From Eubacterium maltosivorans (GTDB lineage: Bacteria; Bacillota; Clostridia; Eubacteriales; Eubacteriaceae): DNA of 64,000 bases. The stretch lies in the NCBI RefSeq assembly GCF_002441855.2, contig NZ_CP029487.1, positions 930,001-994,000 on the forward strand, given 5' to 3'. A program made the position numbers and the translations under genes. The stretch's first letter is position 1. Each line of letters opens with the position of its first letter. The notes beneath the pieces were generated by a model that saw only the letters and a program-made list of their open reading frames with translations, made no database searches and was not told where the DNA came from. Below are positions 36,159 to 45,678 of this stretch, in pieces.

Positions 36159-36540
36159 CAGCACACCCCGGACACGGCTTGAAAAATTCATCGACATAAG
36201 CGTCATGGCTGATATATTCGCCGCAGTCCTTAAATTGATGGCCTTCAAAATAAGCCTTCAACGCCTCAGGCACATTATAGACCCTGCAGGCCTCGCACCC
36301 CAGGTCAGCCGCCTGGAACAGGGTCGTGCGGATCAAGCCGTCCAGCACCGCCATGGGTACCTCTGGCATGATGTTTATAATATCGTAAAGCTCTGCTGTC
36401 TCGCCTTTTACCATAAAACGGGCAACAGCCAGAAGCTCTTCCCCATCCATGGCAGTCAGATAAAGGCTTCGTTTATGCTCTGGCTCTTTAAAATAAGGCG
36501 CGACCACCTCAAAATTTTTAGGAATCACAATTTTAATCAT
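36145..36540 (-). CDS. Small GNAT-like hypothetical protein
   Basis: 131 residues, not confidently recognised. The pattern (beta strands, then LYLTAMDGEELLAVARFMV, then a helix after VPMAVLDGLIRTTLF, and VYNVPEALKAYFEGHQF near residue 88) recalls the C-terminal half of an N-acetyltransferase fold. The C terminus ends in a small cysteine motif, CPGCAG. It overlaps rluB by eight bases and the methyltransferase start region, so it is a real member of the operon. Confidence 0.7.
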   Translation of the reverse strand: MIKIVIPKNFEVVAPYFKEPEHKRSLYLTAMDGEELLAVARFMVKGETAELYDIINIMPEVPMAVLDGLIRTTLFQAADLGCEACRVYNVPEALKAYFEGHQFKDCGEYISHDAYVDEFFKPCPGCAGAVD

Positions 36541-37258
36541 CTTTTTCTCCCTTTAGATAACGTATTTCTTCCTCAGTAAGATAACGCCATTCACCGGCTT
36601 TTAATCCCTTTAAAGTAATGCTGCCAATGGCTGTCCGCTTGAGGTGAATGACGGGATGGTGGATAGCCGCGCACATTTTGCGGATCTGGCGCTTCCTTCC
36701 CTCGTGAATCGTCATTTGAAGCAAGGTTGTGCTTCTGTAGGTCTTTAGTACCTGCACAGAAGCGGGTGCAGTGGTATGCCGCGTATGGTCGTCATCCTCG
36801 ATTTCGACCCCCTCAGCAAAAAGCTCCAGCTCCTCGGTGCTGGGAATCCCCTTTACAAGCCCTTCATAAATTTTATTGAACTCATGGCTGGGATGCGTCA
36901 ATCTAAAGGTAAGGTCTCCGTCATTGGTTAAAATCAGCAGGCCCTCTGTATCCTTATCCAGCCGGCCCACCGTAAACAGCCGTTCCTTAATGGGCAGCAG
37001 ATCCATCACGGTCTGGTCTGCGTGGCGGTCTGCCGAGGTGGAGACCACGCCTTTTGGCTTATTCAGCAGCACATAAATTTTCTTATCCTCAGCGATGGCT
37101 TTGCCGTCTACTTTAACAATATCAGCCTCCGGGTCTACCTGAAGTCCTGGTGTCAGCACTGCCTCACCGTTGACACTTACCCTGCCTGCGGCAATCAGCT
37201 CCTCCGATTTACGTCTTGAAGCAACGCCGCACTGGGCCATATATTTCTGTAATCTCAA
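36533..37258 (-). CDS. rluB: 23S/16S rRNA pseudouridine synthase, RluB/RsuA family
   Basis: 241 residues. An N-terminal S4 RNA-binding domain (RLQKYMAQCGVASRRKSEEL, residue 2 on) is followed by the catalytic domain with GRLDKDTEGLLILTNDGDL near residue 97, which includes the catalytic Asp, and GRKRQIRKM near residue 184. The type modifies the large-subunit RNA near position 2605 in E. coli numbering. It overlaps scpB by four bases. The scpA-scpB-rluB order is very common in Firmicutes. Confidence 0.93.
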   Translation of the reverse strand: MRLQKYMAQCGVASRRKSEELIAAGRVSVNGEAVLTPGLQVDPEADIVKVDGKAIAEDKKIYVLLNKPKGVVSTSADRHADQTVMDLLPIKERLFTVGRLDKDTEGLLILTNDGDLTFRLTHPSHEFNKIYEGLVKGIPSTEELELFAEGVEIEDDDHTRHTTAPASVQVLKTYRSTTLLQMTIHEGRKRQIRKMCAAIHHPVIHLKRTAIGSITLKGLKAGEWRYLTEEEIRYLKGEKDD

Positions 37259-37866
37259 TTCAATTCCTCAACTGTGTTTATTTCCATATTTTCCGCCATA
37301 GAAGCGGAGATATCAATTTTCTGCTGTTCTCCCTCGGCAAACTGCTCAAAGGCCGGCAAATCCTCAATATGCTTCAAATGAACGGTTTTTAAAAAGGCGG
37401 GTGTTGTTTTATAGAGAATCGGCCGCCCTGGCGCTTCCATCCGGCCTGCTTCCTTGATCAGCCCCCGGTCAAGGAGCCGCTGAACCGAGCTGTTGGAGCT
37501 GACCCCTCTGAGATTGTCAATATCGATACGGGTAATCGGCTGGCGATAAGCGATGATCGAGAGGGTCTCCAGAGCTGCCTTGGACAGCCCTGAGGCCTCC
37601 TGCTGCCCCAGAACCTGTCTGATAAAATCGTAATGCTCAGGTTTTGTGGACAGCTGCCAGGTGTTGTTGACCTGCACCAGGCGAAGTCCCCGCTCCACAC
37701 TGCCATAGTCCTTTTCAAGCTCTGCCATTAACGACTGAATGGTGTTCCCGTCCAGCTCCATCGCCTTTTCAAGCTCACGCAGCGCGACGGGCTCACCGCT
37801 TGCAAAAAGGATGCCTTCAATGATTCCCTTTAAACGCTTTTTATTACTTTTTGAAAGTTCCTGCAT
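37255..37866 (-). CDS. scpB: Segregation and condensation protein B
   Basis: 203 residues. ScpB is the winged-helix kleisin partner of the SMC complex. The N terminus (LKGIIEGILFASGEPVALRE) and the LSIIAYRQPITRIDIDNLRG segment near residue 107 are diagnostic. It starts immediately before the end of scpA and ends overlapping rluB. The C-terminal tail of about 25 residues is variable. Confidence 0.95.
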   Translation of the reverse strand: MQELSKSNKKRLKGIIEGILFASGEPVALRELEKAMELDGNTIQSLMAELEKDYGSVERGLRLVQVNNTWQLSTKPEHYDFIRQVLGQQEASGLSKAALETLSIIAYRQPITRIDIDNLRGVSSNSSVQRLLDRGLIKEAGRMEAPGRPILYKTTPAFLKTVHLKHIEDLPAFEQFAEGEQQKIDISASMAENMEINTVEELN

Positions 37867-38598
37867 TTATTTTTCTGTCCTCTGTCTGATGATTATTTCC
37901 TGAAATACACGGTTCTGAAAAAGCCGGATGTGATTGATTTTATACATCTCCAAAAGCGCCAGAAAGGTTACCACAACCTCTCCCCGGCTGACTTTTTTTC
38001 TGAAGAGCTCTGAAAAATGAAGCTCTCCAGAGCGGTTGAGCTCAAATTGCTGCTCAATGTATTCAATTTTTTCCTCCACAGTAAAAACTTCCCTTACAAT
38101 CTCCTGAGAAAAATCCTTAAACTCAATCTCATCGCTGTATAGGGAAAATATATTAGAGTATGCCTTAAAAATATCTTCTGGGTTGATCTCCACCTCTGCG
38201 TCCTGGTTCATAGCCGGAATATATTCCGGATCCTTGTAAACCGCATGAAGCTCGGCGCACTCCCGTTCCTCCAGATAACTGCTGATATTTTTAAAGATTT
38301 TATACTCAATAAGCTGTCGTACCAGCTTTTCTTTCAGGTCCTCTTCGTCCTCTTCCTCGTCCTTCGCTCTTGGCAGAAGCATTCTGGATTTGATCTCCAA
38401 AAGCTTGGAAGCCATGACCACAAACTCACTGGCAACCTCCATATCCAGTTCACGCCATTTCTCGATATGGGCCAGGTATTGATTCGTGATTTCCGCGATG
38501 GGGATATCATAAATATCAATTTTGTTTTTTTGAATTAAATGAATGAGAAGGTCCAAAGGACCTTCAAATTTCTCTAAACTGACTTCATAACTATTCAT
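37867..38598 (-). CDS. scpA: Segregation and condensation protein A
   Basis: 243 residues. ScpA is the kleisin subunit that bridges SMC heads. The N terminus YEVSLEKFEGPLDLLIHLI and DIYDIPIAEITNQYL are typical, and VVMASKLLEIKSRMLLP follows near residue 66. A C-terminal winged helix begins after about residue 175. It lies between the M50 protease (one base apart) and scpB. Confidence 0.95.
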   Translation of the reverse strand: MNSYEVSLEKFEGPLDLLIHLIQKNKIDIYDIPIAEITNQYLAHIEKWRELDMEVASEFVVMASKLLEIKSRMLLPRAKDEEEDEEDLKEKLVRQLIEYKIFKNISSYLEERECAELHAVYKDPEYIPAMNQDAEVEINPEDIFKAYSNIFSLYSDEIEFKDFSQEIVREVFTVEEKIEYIEQQFELNRSGELHFSELFRKKVSRGEVVVTFLALLEMYKINHIRLFQNRVFQEIIIRQRTEK

Positions 38599-38599
38599 T

Positions 38600-39235
38600 T
38601 TATGACCAAAGCATTAAAAAAAGTGGGTTTAATATCATTCTGAACAACCCGTCAATCCCGTTGATGATGGGTGTGATAATCAGGCCGAACACATTAAATA
38701 CAACCAGCAGCAGCAGGATAATCATCCCATAACGTGAGAACTGATAGAATTTCTGTTTTGCGTTGTAAGGAAAAAATTCAGCCAGAATCTGCGACCCGTC
38801 GAGGGGTGGAATGGGAATGAGGTTAAAAACTGCGAACATCAGGTTATACAGATACAAATACTGCAGAATCTGCAGCAGGTACACATTGGCGAAGGGTGAA
38901 ACCGCATAGATCGCAATGAGCGAAATAAATCCTAACAAAAGGTTTGTGAAGCAGCCCGCCAGACTGACAACGATGATTCCCTTCCGATGGTTTTTAAAAT
39001 TATTCGGATTAACCGGCACAGGCTTCGCCCAGCCAAAACGAAAAAGCAGCATGCTGATAAAGCCGATGGGGTCAATGTGCTTAAGGGGATTGACTGTCAG
39101 GCGCCCTGCCAGCTTGGGGGTTGGGTCACCCATTGCATCTGCCGCGTAGCCGTGGGCCATTTCATGAAAAGAAATGGCCACCAGGATACCGGGCAGGCTC
39201 AGCAGAAGATTGATAAAATAACTCGTGCTAAACAT
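38600..39235 (-). CDS. Site-2 protease family membrane metalloprotease (M50)
   Basis: 211 residues with about five membrane segments. The zinc site is FHEMAHGYAADAMGD near residue 24 (HExxH), and the second motif is NLIPIPPLDGSQIL near residue 138 (NxxPxxxLDG). This is the short YwhC-like type without a PDZ domain. Members cleave transmembrane proteins; the substrate is unknown. It stands two bases after lysA and just before scpA, a conserved Firmicute neighbourhood. Confidence 0.93.
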   Translation of the reverse strand: MFSTSYFINLLLSLPGILVAISFHEMAHGYAADAMGDPTPKLAGRLTVNPLKHIDPIGFISMLLFRFGWAKPVPVNPNNFKNHRKGIIVVSLAGCFTNLLLGFISLIAIYAVSPFANVYLLQILQYLYLYNLMFAVFNLIPIPPLDGSQILAEFFPYNAKQKFYQFSRYGMIILLLLVVFNVFGLIITPIINGIDGLFRMILNPLFLMLWS

Positions 39236-39237
39236 AA

Positions 39238-40515
39238 TCAGTCCTCAAGCCAGGAAGGAATCCTGTCATTCTTGACCAGGTCCTCAAAGCTTTCACGTTC
39301 CACCAGAATTGCGGACCGATCCCCCTTTAGAAGAACAACAGCCGGCCTCCTGAGACGGTTATAGTTACTGGCCATTGAGTAATTATAGGCCCCTGTATGA
39401 AGCACTGCCAGTGTGTCGCCAGGCTGAGGTGAGGGCAGCTTAATGGATTTAATCAAGGTATCTGTCTCACACGCTTTACCGCTGACTGTAACCTCTTCCA
39501 TCAGCGCCTCGTCCTGAGGCTTATTGCAGATCACAGCATCGTAATCCGCACCGTAAAGTGCCGGACGTGGATTATCCGCCATCCCTCCGTCAACACTCAC
39601 GTACTTTTTCAGTCCCGGAATCTGTTTAACGGTGCCCACAGTATATAGCGTAATGCCCGCCGGCGCCGCCACAGAGCGGCCAGGCTCTACCACGATTTTA
39701 GGCATCGGAATCTGTCTCTGCTCAGACATCTCCCGCATATGGTCAACCATTTTAGGAATATAATTGGTGACGTCAAAGCTTGGATCATTTGGTAAATAAG
39801 GAATACCAAAGCCGCCGCCCAGATTAATCTCCGTCAGATTCAGCCCGTCGGAGATCAGTTCCTTATAAAGATCCAGCATCACTTCTGACGCCAGTAAAAA
39901 AGGCTTTTCATCTGCGATCTGAGAGCCAATGTGGCAATGAATGCCGACAGCCTCCACATAGTCCATTTCTTTTGTACGGCCGATAATTTCACGGGCCTGG
40001 CTCAATGGCAGGCCAAACTTGGAATCAATCTTCCCTGTCTGTATGAGCTCGTGCGTGTGGGCTTCTATGCCCGGAGATACCCGAAACAGCACCTTGACGG
40101 ACTGCTCGAGTTCTTCGGTCAAAAGACGCAGCCGTTCCAGCTCCCATTCGCTGTCGATGACAATACGGCCTACCTTATAGCCCAGAGCCATTTCCAGCTC
40201 TGCCTGATTTTTATTACTGCCATGAAAGCAGATACGGGCAGGATTAAAACCACTTTTCACAGCCGTATAGAGTTCACCGCCTGAGGCCACATCCAGAGAG
40301 ACGCCCTCACTTGCAACGATCCGGCACATTCCCATGTTTAAAAAGGTTTTGCCGGCATAGTTCACATCATAGTCCGCACCTGCCGATTCAAAGGCGTCCT
40401 TAATGCGGTTGATGTTTGCTCTCAAAATATCTTCGCTCATCACATAAAGCGGCGTCCCGTATTTCTGCGCTAACGCCACTGTGTCATGACCAGAGAATAT
40501 AAAATTTTCTGACAT
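39238..40515 (-). CDS. lysA: Diaminopimelate decarboxylase
   Basis: 425 residues. It is a PLP enzyme making lysine from meso-diaminopimelate. The PLP lysine is in YAGKTFLNMGMCRI near residue 54, GGGFGIPY near residue 244 binds phosphate, VEPGRSVAAPAG lies near residue 281, and the AGAYNYSMASNYN-like segment (TGAYNYSMASNYNR) is near residue 375. It follows a terminator at 40566-40608, so it probably opens the lysA-M50-scpA-scpB-rluB operon. The ATG follows AAGGAGAAACTG. Confidence 0.96.
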   Translation of the reverse strand: MSENFIFSGHDTVALAQKYGTPLYVMSEDILRANINRIKDAFESAGADYDVNYAGKTFLNMGMCRIVASEGVSLDVASGGELYTAVKSGFNPARICFHGSNKNQAELEMALGYKVGRIVIDSEWELERLRLLTEELEQSVKVLFRVSPGIEAHTHELIQTGKIDSKFGLPLSQAREIIGRTKEMDYVEAVGIHCHIGSQIADEKPFLLASEVMLDLYKELISDGLNLTEINLGGGFGIPYLPNDPSFDVTNYIPKMVDHMREMSEQRQIPMPKIVVEPGRSVAAPAGITLYTVGTVKQIPGLKKYVSVDGGMADNPRPALYGADYDAVICNKPQDEALMEEVTVSGKACETDTLIKSIKLPSPQPGDTLAVLHTGAYNYSMASNYNRLRRPAVVLLKGDRSAILVERESFEDLVKNDRIPSWLED

Positions 40516-40565
40516 TCAGTTTCTCCTTAAAAGCTTTAATTTATTTACCACAAATAATAAGAAAA

Positions 40566-40608
40566 GTGATCTATTATCCTGTGTGTAACACAGATGATAA
40601 AAGACCAC
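40566..40608 (-). terminator. Terminator after the NUDIX gene
   Basis: A long, slightly bulged hairpin (arms 40566-40583 and 40589-40608) is followed on the minus strand by TTTTCTTATTATTT. It ends the ftsZ-nrdR-NUDIX transcript ahead of lysA. Confidence 0.8.
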
Positions 40609-40622
40609 CTCGATGATTTTAT

Positions 40623-41150
40623 TTACATAAGAGAAAAAAAGCGACCTAAAACACAGGCAGTCTTTGCGTCTGAAAACTTTCCTTTAAGGTAAAGCGCCCG
40701 GACTGTCCGTATAGGCATTTCGACAATTTCGATGAATTCATCATCATCCTGTTTTCTCGGCTCAATAACAAATTGAGACGCCATAAATAAAGTGGTCACT
40801 TCATTGGTAAATCCCGGTGAGGGCCACATTTCTCCTAAAAAGTGCAAATCCAGGGGCTTCAGGCCAATTTCCTCCTGCAGCTCCCGCACTGCCGCCTCTT
40901 TAGGATCTTCACCCGCTTCAACCAGACCTGCCGGTATCTCCAGGATCACTTTTTCGATGGCCTTTCTAAACTGGCGCACGAAAATAATCCGGTTGCCTCT
41001 GACAGGCAGAATACCGACGCCCTGTTTGTGGTCTACCAGTTCCCGGAAAGAGGTCCCTCCATCGGGAAGCTCGACTTCGTCGACCTTTAAATTTAAGATG
41101 CGTCCATTATAAATCTCTTTGGACGCAATGGTTTTTTCAAAAAATTTCAT
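40623..41150 (-). CDS. NUDIX hydrolase, ADP-ribose pyrophosphatase type
   Basis: 175 residues. The Nudix box GLVEAGEDPKEAAVRELQEE (residue 77 on, then IG) is complete. N-terminal strand residues (FFEKTIASKEIYNGRILNLK) resemble NudF/YqkG ADP-sugar pyrophosphatases. It likely hydrolyses ADP-ribose to AMP and ribose 5-phosphate, though other nucleotide sugars are possible. It starts 16 bases after nrdR and ends the cluster. Confidence 0.92.
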   Translation of the reverse strand: MKFFEKTIASKEIYNGRILNLKVDEVELPDGGTSFRELVDHKQGVGILPVRGNRIIFVRQFRKAIEKVILEIPAGLVEAGEDPKEAAVRELQEEIGLKPLDLHFLGEMWPSPGFTNEVTTLFMASQFVIEPRKQDDDEFIEIVEMPIRTVRALYLKGKFSDAKTACVLGRFFSLM

Positions 41151-41166
41151 TCACTACTCCACGCCT

Positions 41167-41622
41167 TCAGCGTTCAGACATAAGGCGGTTCAGTTCATCC
41201 ATAAAGGATTCGACATCCTTGAACTCACGATAAACTGATGCAAAACGAACGTAGGCCACCTGATCGATATCCTTGAGCGCATCCATGACGCGCTCTCCAA
41301 TATAGGATGATTCCACCTCTTTATCTTCAACCTGATAAAGCTCCTTCTCCATTAAGTCAACAACACGCTGGATGTTGTCGATGGGAACCGGACGTTTTTC
41401 ACAGGCCTTGATCATCCCATTCAAAATTTTATTTTTATCAAAGGGGACACGCTGCCCACCTTTTTTAACAACGATCAAGGGAATGTTTTCAATCCGCTCA
41501 TAAGTCGTAAACCTTTTGGCGCACCGGATACATTCCCTTCTTCTACGAATCATAGTGCCTTCTTCAACAGGTCGTGAATCAACTACTTTGCTTTCGTCAT
41601 AATCACAAAAGGGACACTTCAT
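41167..41622 (-). CDS. nrdR: Transcriptional repressor NrdR
   Basis: 151 residues, the usual length. NrdR represses ribonucleotide reductase genes in response to ATP/dATP. The N-terminal zinc ribbon ([20 protein letters not shown], then [15 protein letters not shown]) and the ATP-cone domain ([20 protein letters not shown]) are clear. It follows ftsZ by 9 bases. Targets (NrdR boxes) are not in this window. Confidence 0.97.
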   Translation of the reverse strand: MKCPFCDYDESKVVDSRPVEEGTMIRRRRECIRCAKRFTTYERIENIPLIVVKKGGQRVPFDKNKILNGMIKACEKRPVPIDNIQRVVDLMEKELYQVEDKEVESSYIGERVMDALKDIDQVAYVRFASVYREFKDVESFMDELNRLMSER

Positions 41623-41631
41623 TCAGACACC

Positions 41632-42726
41632 TTAGTCTTCGTTGCTTAAAAATCCAGGAATCGCAAATTCGCCAGCACCGCTGGTTGTTTTGGTTTCAGG
41701 CTTAGCAGCTGTATTTGCAGCAGCAGCATTTGCGCTGTTTAAGATCGCAGCTTTTTTAGCTTCCACTTCTTCTGCTGGTAAGAAACCGGTCGCAATAACC
41801 GTAATCTGGATTTCATCGCCAAAGCTTTCGTCAATGGTCGCCCCAAAGATAACGTTAGCGTCTTCGTCAGAGGCTTCTCTCGCAATGGTTGCGGCTCTGT
41901 CGACTTCAAAGAGCGACAGGTCTTCACCAGCTGTAATATTTAAAAGCACGCCGGTGGCGCCGTCGATTTCAGTTTCCAGGAGCGGGCTTAAGATGGCTTC
42001 TTTTGCAGCTTCTTCGGCACGGTTTTCACCGGAAGCACGGCCAACGCCCATGTGAGCCAGACCGGCATCTTTCATGATGGTCTTAACATCGGCAAAGTCA
42101 AGGCTTACAAGACCCGGCATGGAGATCAGGTCAGAGATACTCTTAACACCCTGTAATAATACATCATCTGCCAGTTTGAAAGCGTCTCTTAAAGAAGTGG
42201 TTTTGTCAGCCATTCTTAACAAACGGTCATTTGGAATGGTGACCAGCGCATCGACATTATCCTGAAGGAAATCACTGGCAATCTGAGCGTTGCGCATACG
42301 GACTCGGCCTTCAAAAGAAAATGGTTTGGTGACAACACCAATGGTTAAGATTCCCATTTCACGGGCAATTTTTGCAATGATCGGCGCAGCACCGGAACCG
42401 GTTCCGCCGCCCATACCAGCAGTGATAAATAACAGATCTGTTTCCTGAATTAAATCTGCAATGGCGTCACGGCTTTCTTCCGCAGACTTCTGACCCATTT
42501 CAGGGTTACCGCCCGCACCAAGACCGCCGGTGGTCTTTTCACCAATCTGAAGGCGTTTTTCAGCCAGGGTCAGGGCCAGCGCCTGATTATCGGTATTGAT
42601 GGATATGAAGTCAACACCCTTCAGACCGGATTCGATCATGCGGTTAACGGCATTGTTCCCGCCGCCGCCAACACCAATTACACGAATTCTCGCAAAATTA
42701 TCATTGTAGCCATCTAATTCAATCAC
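41632..42726 (-). CDS. ftsZ: Cell division protein FtsZ
   Basis: 364 residues. FtsZ is the tubulin-like GTPase of the division ring. The tubulin signature [16 protein letters not shown] is near residue 106; [14 protein letters not shown] is near residue 18. A short linker of Ala/Asn/Thr is followed by the C-terminal peptide IPGFLSNED, which binds partner proteins. The usual partner gene ftsA is not found upstream. The start overlaps the sbp gene by four bases. Confidence 0.97.
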   Translation of the reverse strand: MIELDGYNDNFARIRVIGVGGGGNNAVNRMIESGLKGVDFISINTDNQALALTLAEKRLQIGEKTTGGLGAGGNPEMGQKSAEESRDAIADLIQETDLLFITAGMGGGTGSGAAPIIAKIAREMGILTIGVVTKPFSFEGRVRMRNAQIASDFLQDNVDALVTIPNDRLLRMADKTTSLRDAFKLADDVLLQGVKSISDLISMPGLVSLDFADVKTIMKDAGLAHMGVGRASGENRAEEAAKEAILSPLLETEIDGATGVLLNITAGEDLSLFEVDRAATIAREASDEDANVIFGATIDESFGDEIQITVIATGFLPAEEVEAKKAAILNSANAAAANTAAKPETKTTSGAGEFAIPGFLSNED

Positions 42727-43349
42727 TTTTCTTCCTCCTCTATTTCACGTAAGAAACTCTTAGTTTGTTTTTTATCATCATTTTTTTGTTCTTCATCCAG
42801 TTCTTCATCATCTTCAAAGACTTCATCCTCGTCGGAAGCGTCACCGCGGTAGCCGTTCTCGTCAAGCTCGACGGCATCATAGTCTTCTTCCTCATAGTCC
42901 TCTGTCTCGTCCAAATCATCGGTCGTGGAATGTATTATTTCTATAGGCTCAGCTTTATGGCCGGTTGAATGACCATGCTTCTGCTCCTTTGAAATCGCTT
43001 TAGGATCTGATTCTTTGCTGCCAGACCGGAAATAATAACGCCGGATCTTCGCAAAATTTGAAAACAGGCTGGTTCCAAAATAAAAGATTGCTGCGTAATA
43101 AATTGGAATCCCTACTCTGTCACCGATATAGGTCAGCAGCGCCGCTAAAATGGTGTTGCCAAAAAAACCGGTAATAAACAGTTTTTGGTCAAATTTTCCT
43201 TCCAGGTCTGCCTGAATACCGCCAAATACTGAATTCAGCGAAGCGAGTATTGCGATTGAGAGATAGGATGAATATGCCAGCGGTATTTCAAAAGGCAAAA
43301 CAACACCGATTAAAAGCCCTGCAAGCAGCCCTATTAATGGATATAGCAT
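42723..43349 (-). CDS. sbp: Small basic protein (DUF1290) with long acidic tail
   Basis: 208 residues from the ATG at 43349, preceded by GAGGACAACG. The first ~112 residues, with three or four membrane segments ([56 protein letters not shown]), are the DUF1290 small basic protein found between ftsQ and ftsZ in many Firmicutes. The rest, about 95 residues, is unusual: strongly acidic ([20 protein letters not shown] and following). The ordinary family is only about 110-125 residues. The role in division is inferred from location. Confidence 0.85.
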   Translation of the reverse strand: MLYPLIGLLAGLLIGVVLPFEIPLAYSSYLSIAILASLNSVFGGIQADLEGKFDQKLFITGFFGNTILAALLTYIGDRVGIPIYYAAIFYFGTSLFSNFAKIRRYYFRSGSKESDPKAISKEQKHGHSTGHKAEPIEIIHSTTDDLDETEDYEEEDYDAVELDENGYRGDASDEDEVFEDDEELDEEQKNDDKKQTKSFLREIEEEEK

Positions 43350-43380
43350 CGTTGTCCTCGTTTCTCTGCAAAAAATCAAA

Positions 43381-44109
43381 TTACAGTTTATTACTTTTGT
43401 TGAGTAGTAAATATTCTGACTTTTCTATATTAACCTTTATTTCCCAATATTTCAACAGTTGAATAACACTTTCATCAGAATTTAAGTAAATATACATGGA
43501 TTCTGGGTCTCCAATGGCCTCAATCACAAATGGCGGTGAGGATATCTCATCATCTACATTGATGACCGCGCCGCCGCAGTCGATGTTGCTGCTGTTTGTC
43601 ACGCGCATCTTATTGAGCTGGATTCCCTCCGCCCCGGCTGCCTTCAGTTCGTTGATGACCGCCAGCACATCTGAGTTGTGTACCAGGTATTTATTGGGGT
43701 TTTCACCAGGCTCGATGGCTTTGTCACTGTCTTCCAGCGTAATGACAATGCCAGGTCCCTGGATGGGTACAGAGCCGTCCGCCATTTTATAGTTTTCAAG
43801 CTCTGCGTCCAGATATTGGCCGACGGTATCGACCACAGACCCTTCATCCTCGATGGCCCTTCTGGCCTGTTCGTAGGTTTCAAGCCTTTTCTGCTCAGCC
43901 TCTATTTTTTTGCCGAGCTCCTCATTTTTGACCTTGAGGTTATCCTCCTCAAGCTCCTGGTTATATAAGGTCTTCGCATTGACAAAGGTACGCTGCGCCG
44001 GGATGTCTTTTGAACCAATTTCCTTAACGATCAGAGCCATTCCAATGCCAACCACCAGAAAGACCAAAACCAGTATCCGGTTCATGGTTTTTTCACTTAT
44101 ACTTTTCAT
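43381..44109 (-). CDS. DUF881 protein, copy 2
   Basis: 242 residues. One N-terminal membrane segment (about 10-28), then a coiled-coil region (about 45-85), then the DUF881 domain (about 90-235). It is related to the copy encoded immediately upstream. DUF881 proteins in Firmicutes and Actinobacteria are membrane-anchored and linked by position to division genes, but their function is not known. GPGIVITLEDSDKA (near residue 119) corresponds to GSGLVITIDTDSTD in the other copy. Confidence 0.88.
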   Translation of the reverse strand: MKSISEKTMNRILVLVFLVVGIGMALIVKEIGSKDIPAQRTFVNAKTLYNQELEEDNLKVKNEELGKKIEAEQKRLETYEQARRAIEDEGSVVDTVGQYLDAELENYKMADGSVPIQGPGIVITLEDSDKAIEPGENPNKYLVHNSDVLAVINELKAAGAEGIQLNKMRVTNSSNIDCGGAVINVDDEISSPPFVIEAIGDPESMYIYLNSDESVIQLLKYWEIKVNIEKSEYLLLNKSNKL

Positions 44110-44118
44110 AGCCCACCG

Positions 44119-44835
44119 CTACTCATCGGCCCCACTGCCTGAGGCCGGCGTTGCATACTTAAGGTCAATCACACCACTGTAGGCCTTTACCAGAACATTG
44201 TCCTCCTGTGAAATAGAAACCTTCAGTTTATTGGACTGCATGACATCCACAACACCAGCCCGCATTTTGATGGCAGCGGACAGATCCTGGGGATTGCCAA
44301 TGACTTTCACCTCAAAGGGTGCACCGTATTTGTTACGGTTAATATTAATATAGGAGCCCGCCTGGCGGATCTCCGAGGTATTAATCAAACGTTCGCCATT
44401 GATGGAAATGGCTTCTGCGCCTGCTGCGTTCAGCTCGTTTACCAGTGAGAGCAGCAGATCGGAGCTCTTGGAATAGAGAGACGCGTCGTAATCTGTGCTG
44501 TCGGTATCGATGGTGATGACCAGGCCTGAGCCCGTCACATCCGTCACACCTGCAAGCACGCGTTCCTTCTCCAGCTCCTGCTGTTTTTTCTTTATGACAT
44601 CATCGGTTCCAGCGGCGTCAGATTCATAGTTAGCCAGCTGTTTTTCGAGATCCTTGAGCTGATTGTTCAGCTCGTCATTTTTGTTTTCAAGGGCTTTCAC
44701 TTCAGCAGCCAGGTCGCCAGCGCGCTCGGAATCTACCGTCCCGCCCAGCTGGTCGACTGTTTTCATCTGAAGGATAATCAAAACGCCCACAAAAATACAT
44801 ATTAACGCAATGGCCAAACTGCCTTTTCGCTTCAA
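44119..44835 (-). CDS. DUF881 protein, copy 1
   Basis: 238 residues. The layout is the same as its neighbour: membrane segment (about 7-25), coiled coil (about 40-90), DUF881 domain (about 95-220) with AAGAEAISINGERLI near residue 138. The paired, adjacent paralogues suggest tandem duplication and possible hetero-oligomers. The C terminus after residue 225 is short and flexible. It lies 14 bases after ftsQ and 9 bases before copy 2. Confidence 0.88.
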   Translation of the reverse strand: MKRKGSLAIALICIFVGVLIILQMKTVDQLGGTVDSERAGDLAAEVKALENKNDELNNQLKDLEKQLANYESDAAGTDDVIKKKQQELEKERVLAGVTDVTGSGLVITIDTDSTDYDASLYSKSSDLLLSLVNELNAAGAEAISINGERLINTSEIRQAGSYININRNKYGAPFEVKVIGNPQDLSAAIKMRAGVVDVMQSNKLKVSISQEDNVLVKAYSGVIDLKYATPASGSGADE

Positions 44836-44849
44836 GCCTTCACCTCAGT

Positions 44850-45626
44850 TTATCTTGGTTTCAGAATCGGTTTGTTACCGCCAGTGGTCAGATTGATATC
44901 CAGATTGCTCTTGTTTTCGGCAAACACCGTATTGATATAATCATAAGAGCTCTTAAAGTTATCCAGATCCGCCACTGTCATAACCACATTATTTTTTGTA
45001 ATGATCCGATAAGTATTATTTTCCGTAATACCCACTTCCGAAATCTTCGCAAGGTTGCCATCATTCTGGAAGGTCTTCAGAATCTCCATGACTGTGTCAA
45101 ACTTCCAGTCCGGATTAAAGGTTACCGGATGTCCGATTTTATCAATGGTAATATCCGTGAAGCCCGTCACAATAGGAATATCCGTTTTGCGCAGATACTC
45201 ACTGCGCTCAACCAGAAGGCCCTCACGGTTGATATAATTGATCTTGCCATCGTAGTTGACCGCGCAGATTGCCGGCGCTTCCTTTACCTTGATCACGATT
45301 TTGTCCGGCATGACTTTTGTAATCTCCAGCTTTTCAACATTTATGAGTTCCTCAATATTATAATGAGCCTTATTTAAATCTACCCAAAAAATGCTCTCAC
45401 CTTCATTGATTCCTGAAGTTTCTATAATTGTTTCGCTATCGACAACTTCATTCCCAATTACTTCAATATGCTTAATGTTAAACACACCGGCGGAAATGGC
45501 GCTTGCCATGACAAAAATAAAGACAAATAAAATAGAAACAGCAACCACTAATAGTGTAACATATTTTAGCAGTCTTTTCCTTTTATTTTTTTTTAATTTT
45601 TTACGTCTTTGCAGCTTTTCATCCAT
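44850..45626 (-). CDS. ftsQ: Cell division protein FtsQ/DivIB
   Basis: 258 residues. A basic cytoplasmic N terminus (about 1-22), one membrane segment (about 24-45) and an extracellular POTRA domain beginning FNIKHIEVIGNEVVDSETI near residue 53 identify FtsQ/DivIB. The protein belongs to the FtsQLB division complex. The C-terminal beta domain and short tail are typical. It follows murG at a distance of 52 bases. Confidence 0.92.
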   Translation of the reverse strand: MDEKLQRRKKLKKNKRKRLLKYVTLLVVAVSILFVFIFVMASAISAGVFNIKHIEVIGNEVVDSETIIETSGINEGESIFWVDLNKAHYNIEELINVEKLEITKVMPDKIVIKVKEAPAICAVNYDGKINYINREGLLVERSEYLRKTDIPIVTGFTDITIDKIGHPVTFNPDWKFDTVMEILKTFQNDGNLAKISEVGITENNTYRIITKNNVVMTVADLDNFKSSYDYINTVFAENKSNLDINLTTGGNKPILKPR

Positions 45627-45678
45627 TTTATCACCATTTACCGGTTTTTGTCACCCTTTTTATTTGTTTTTGTTCAAT

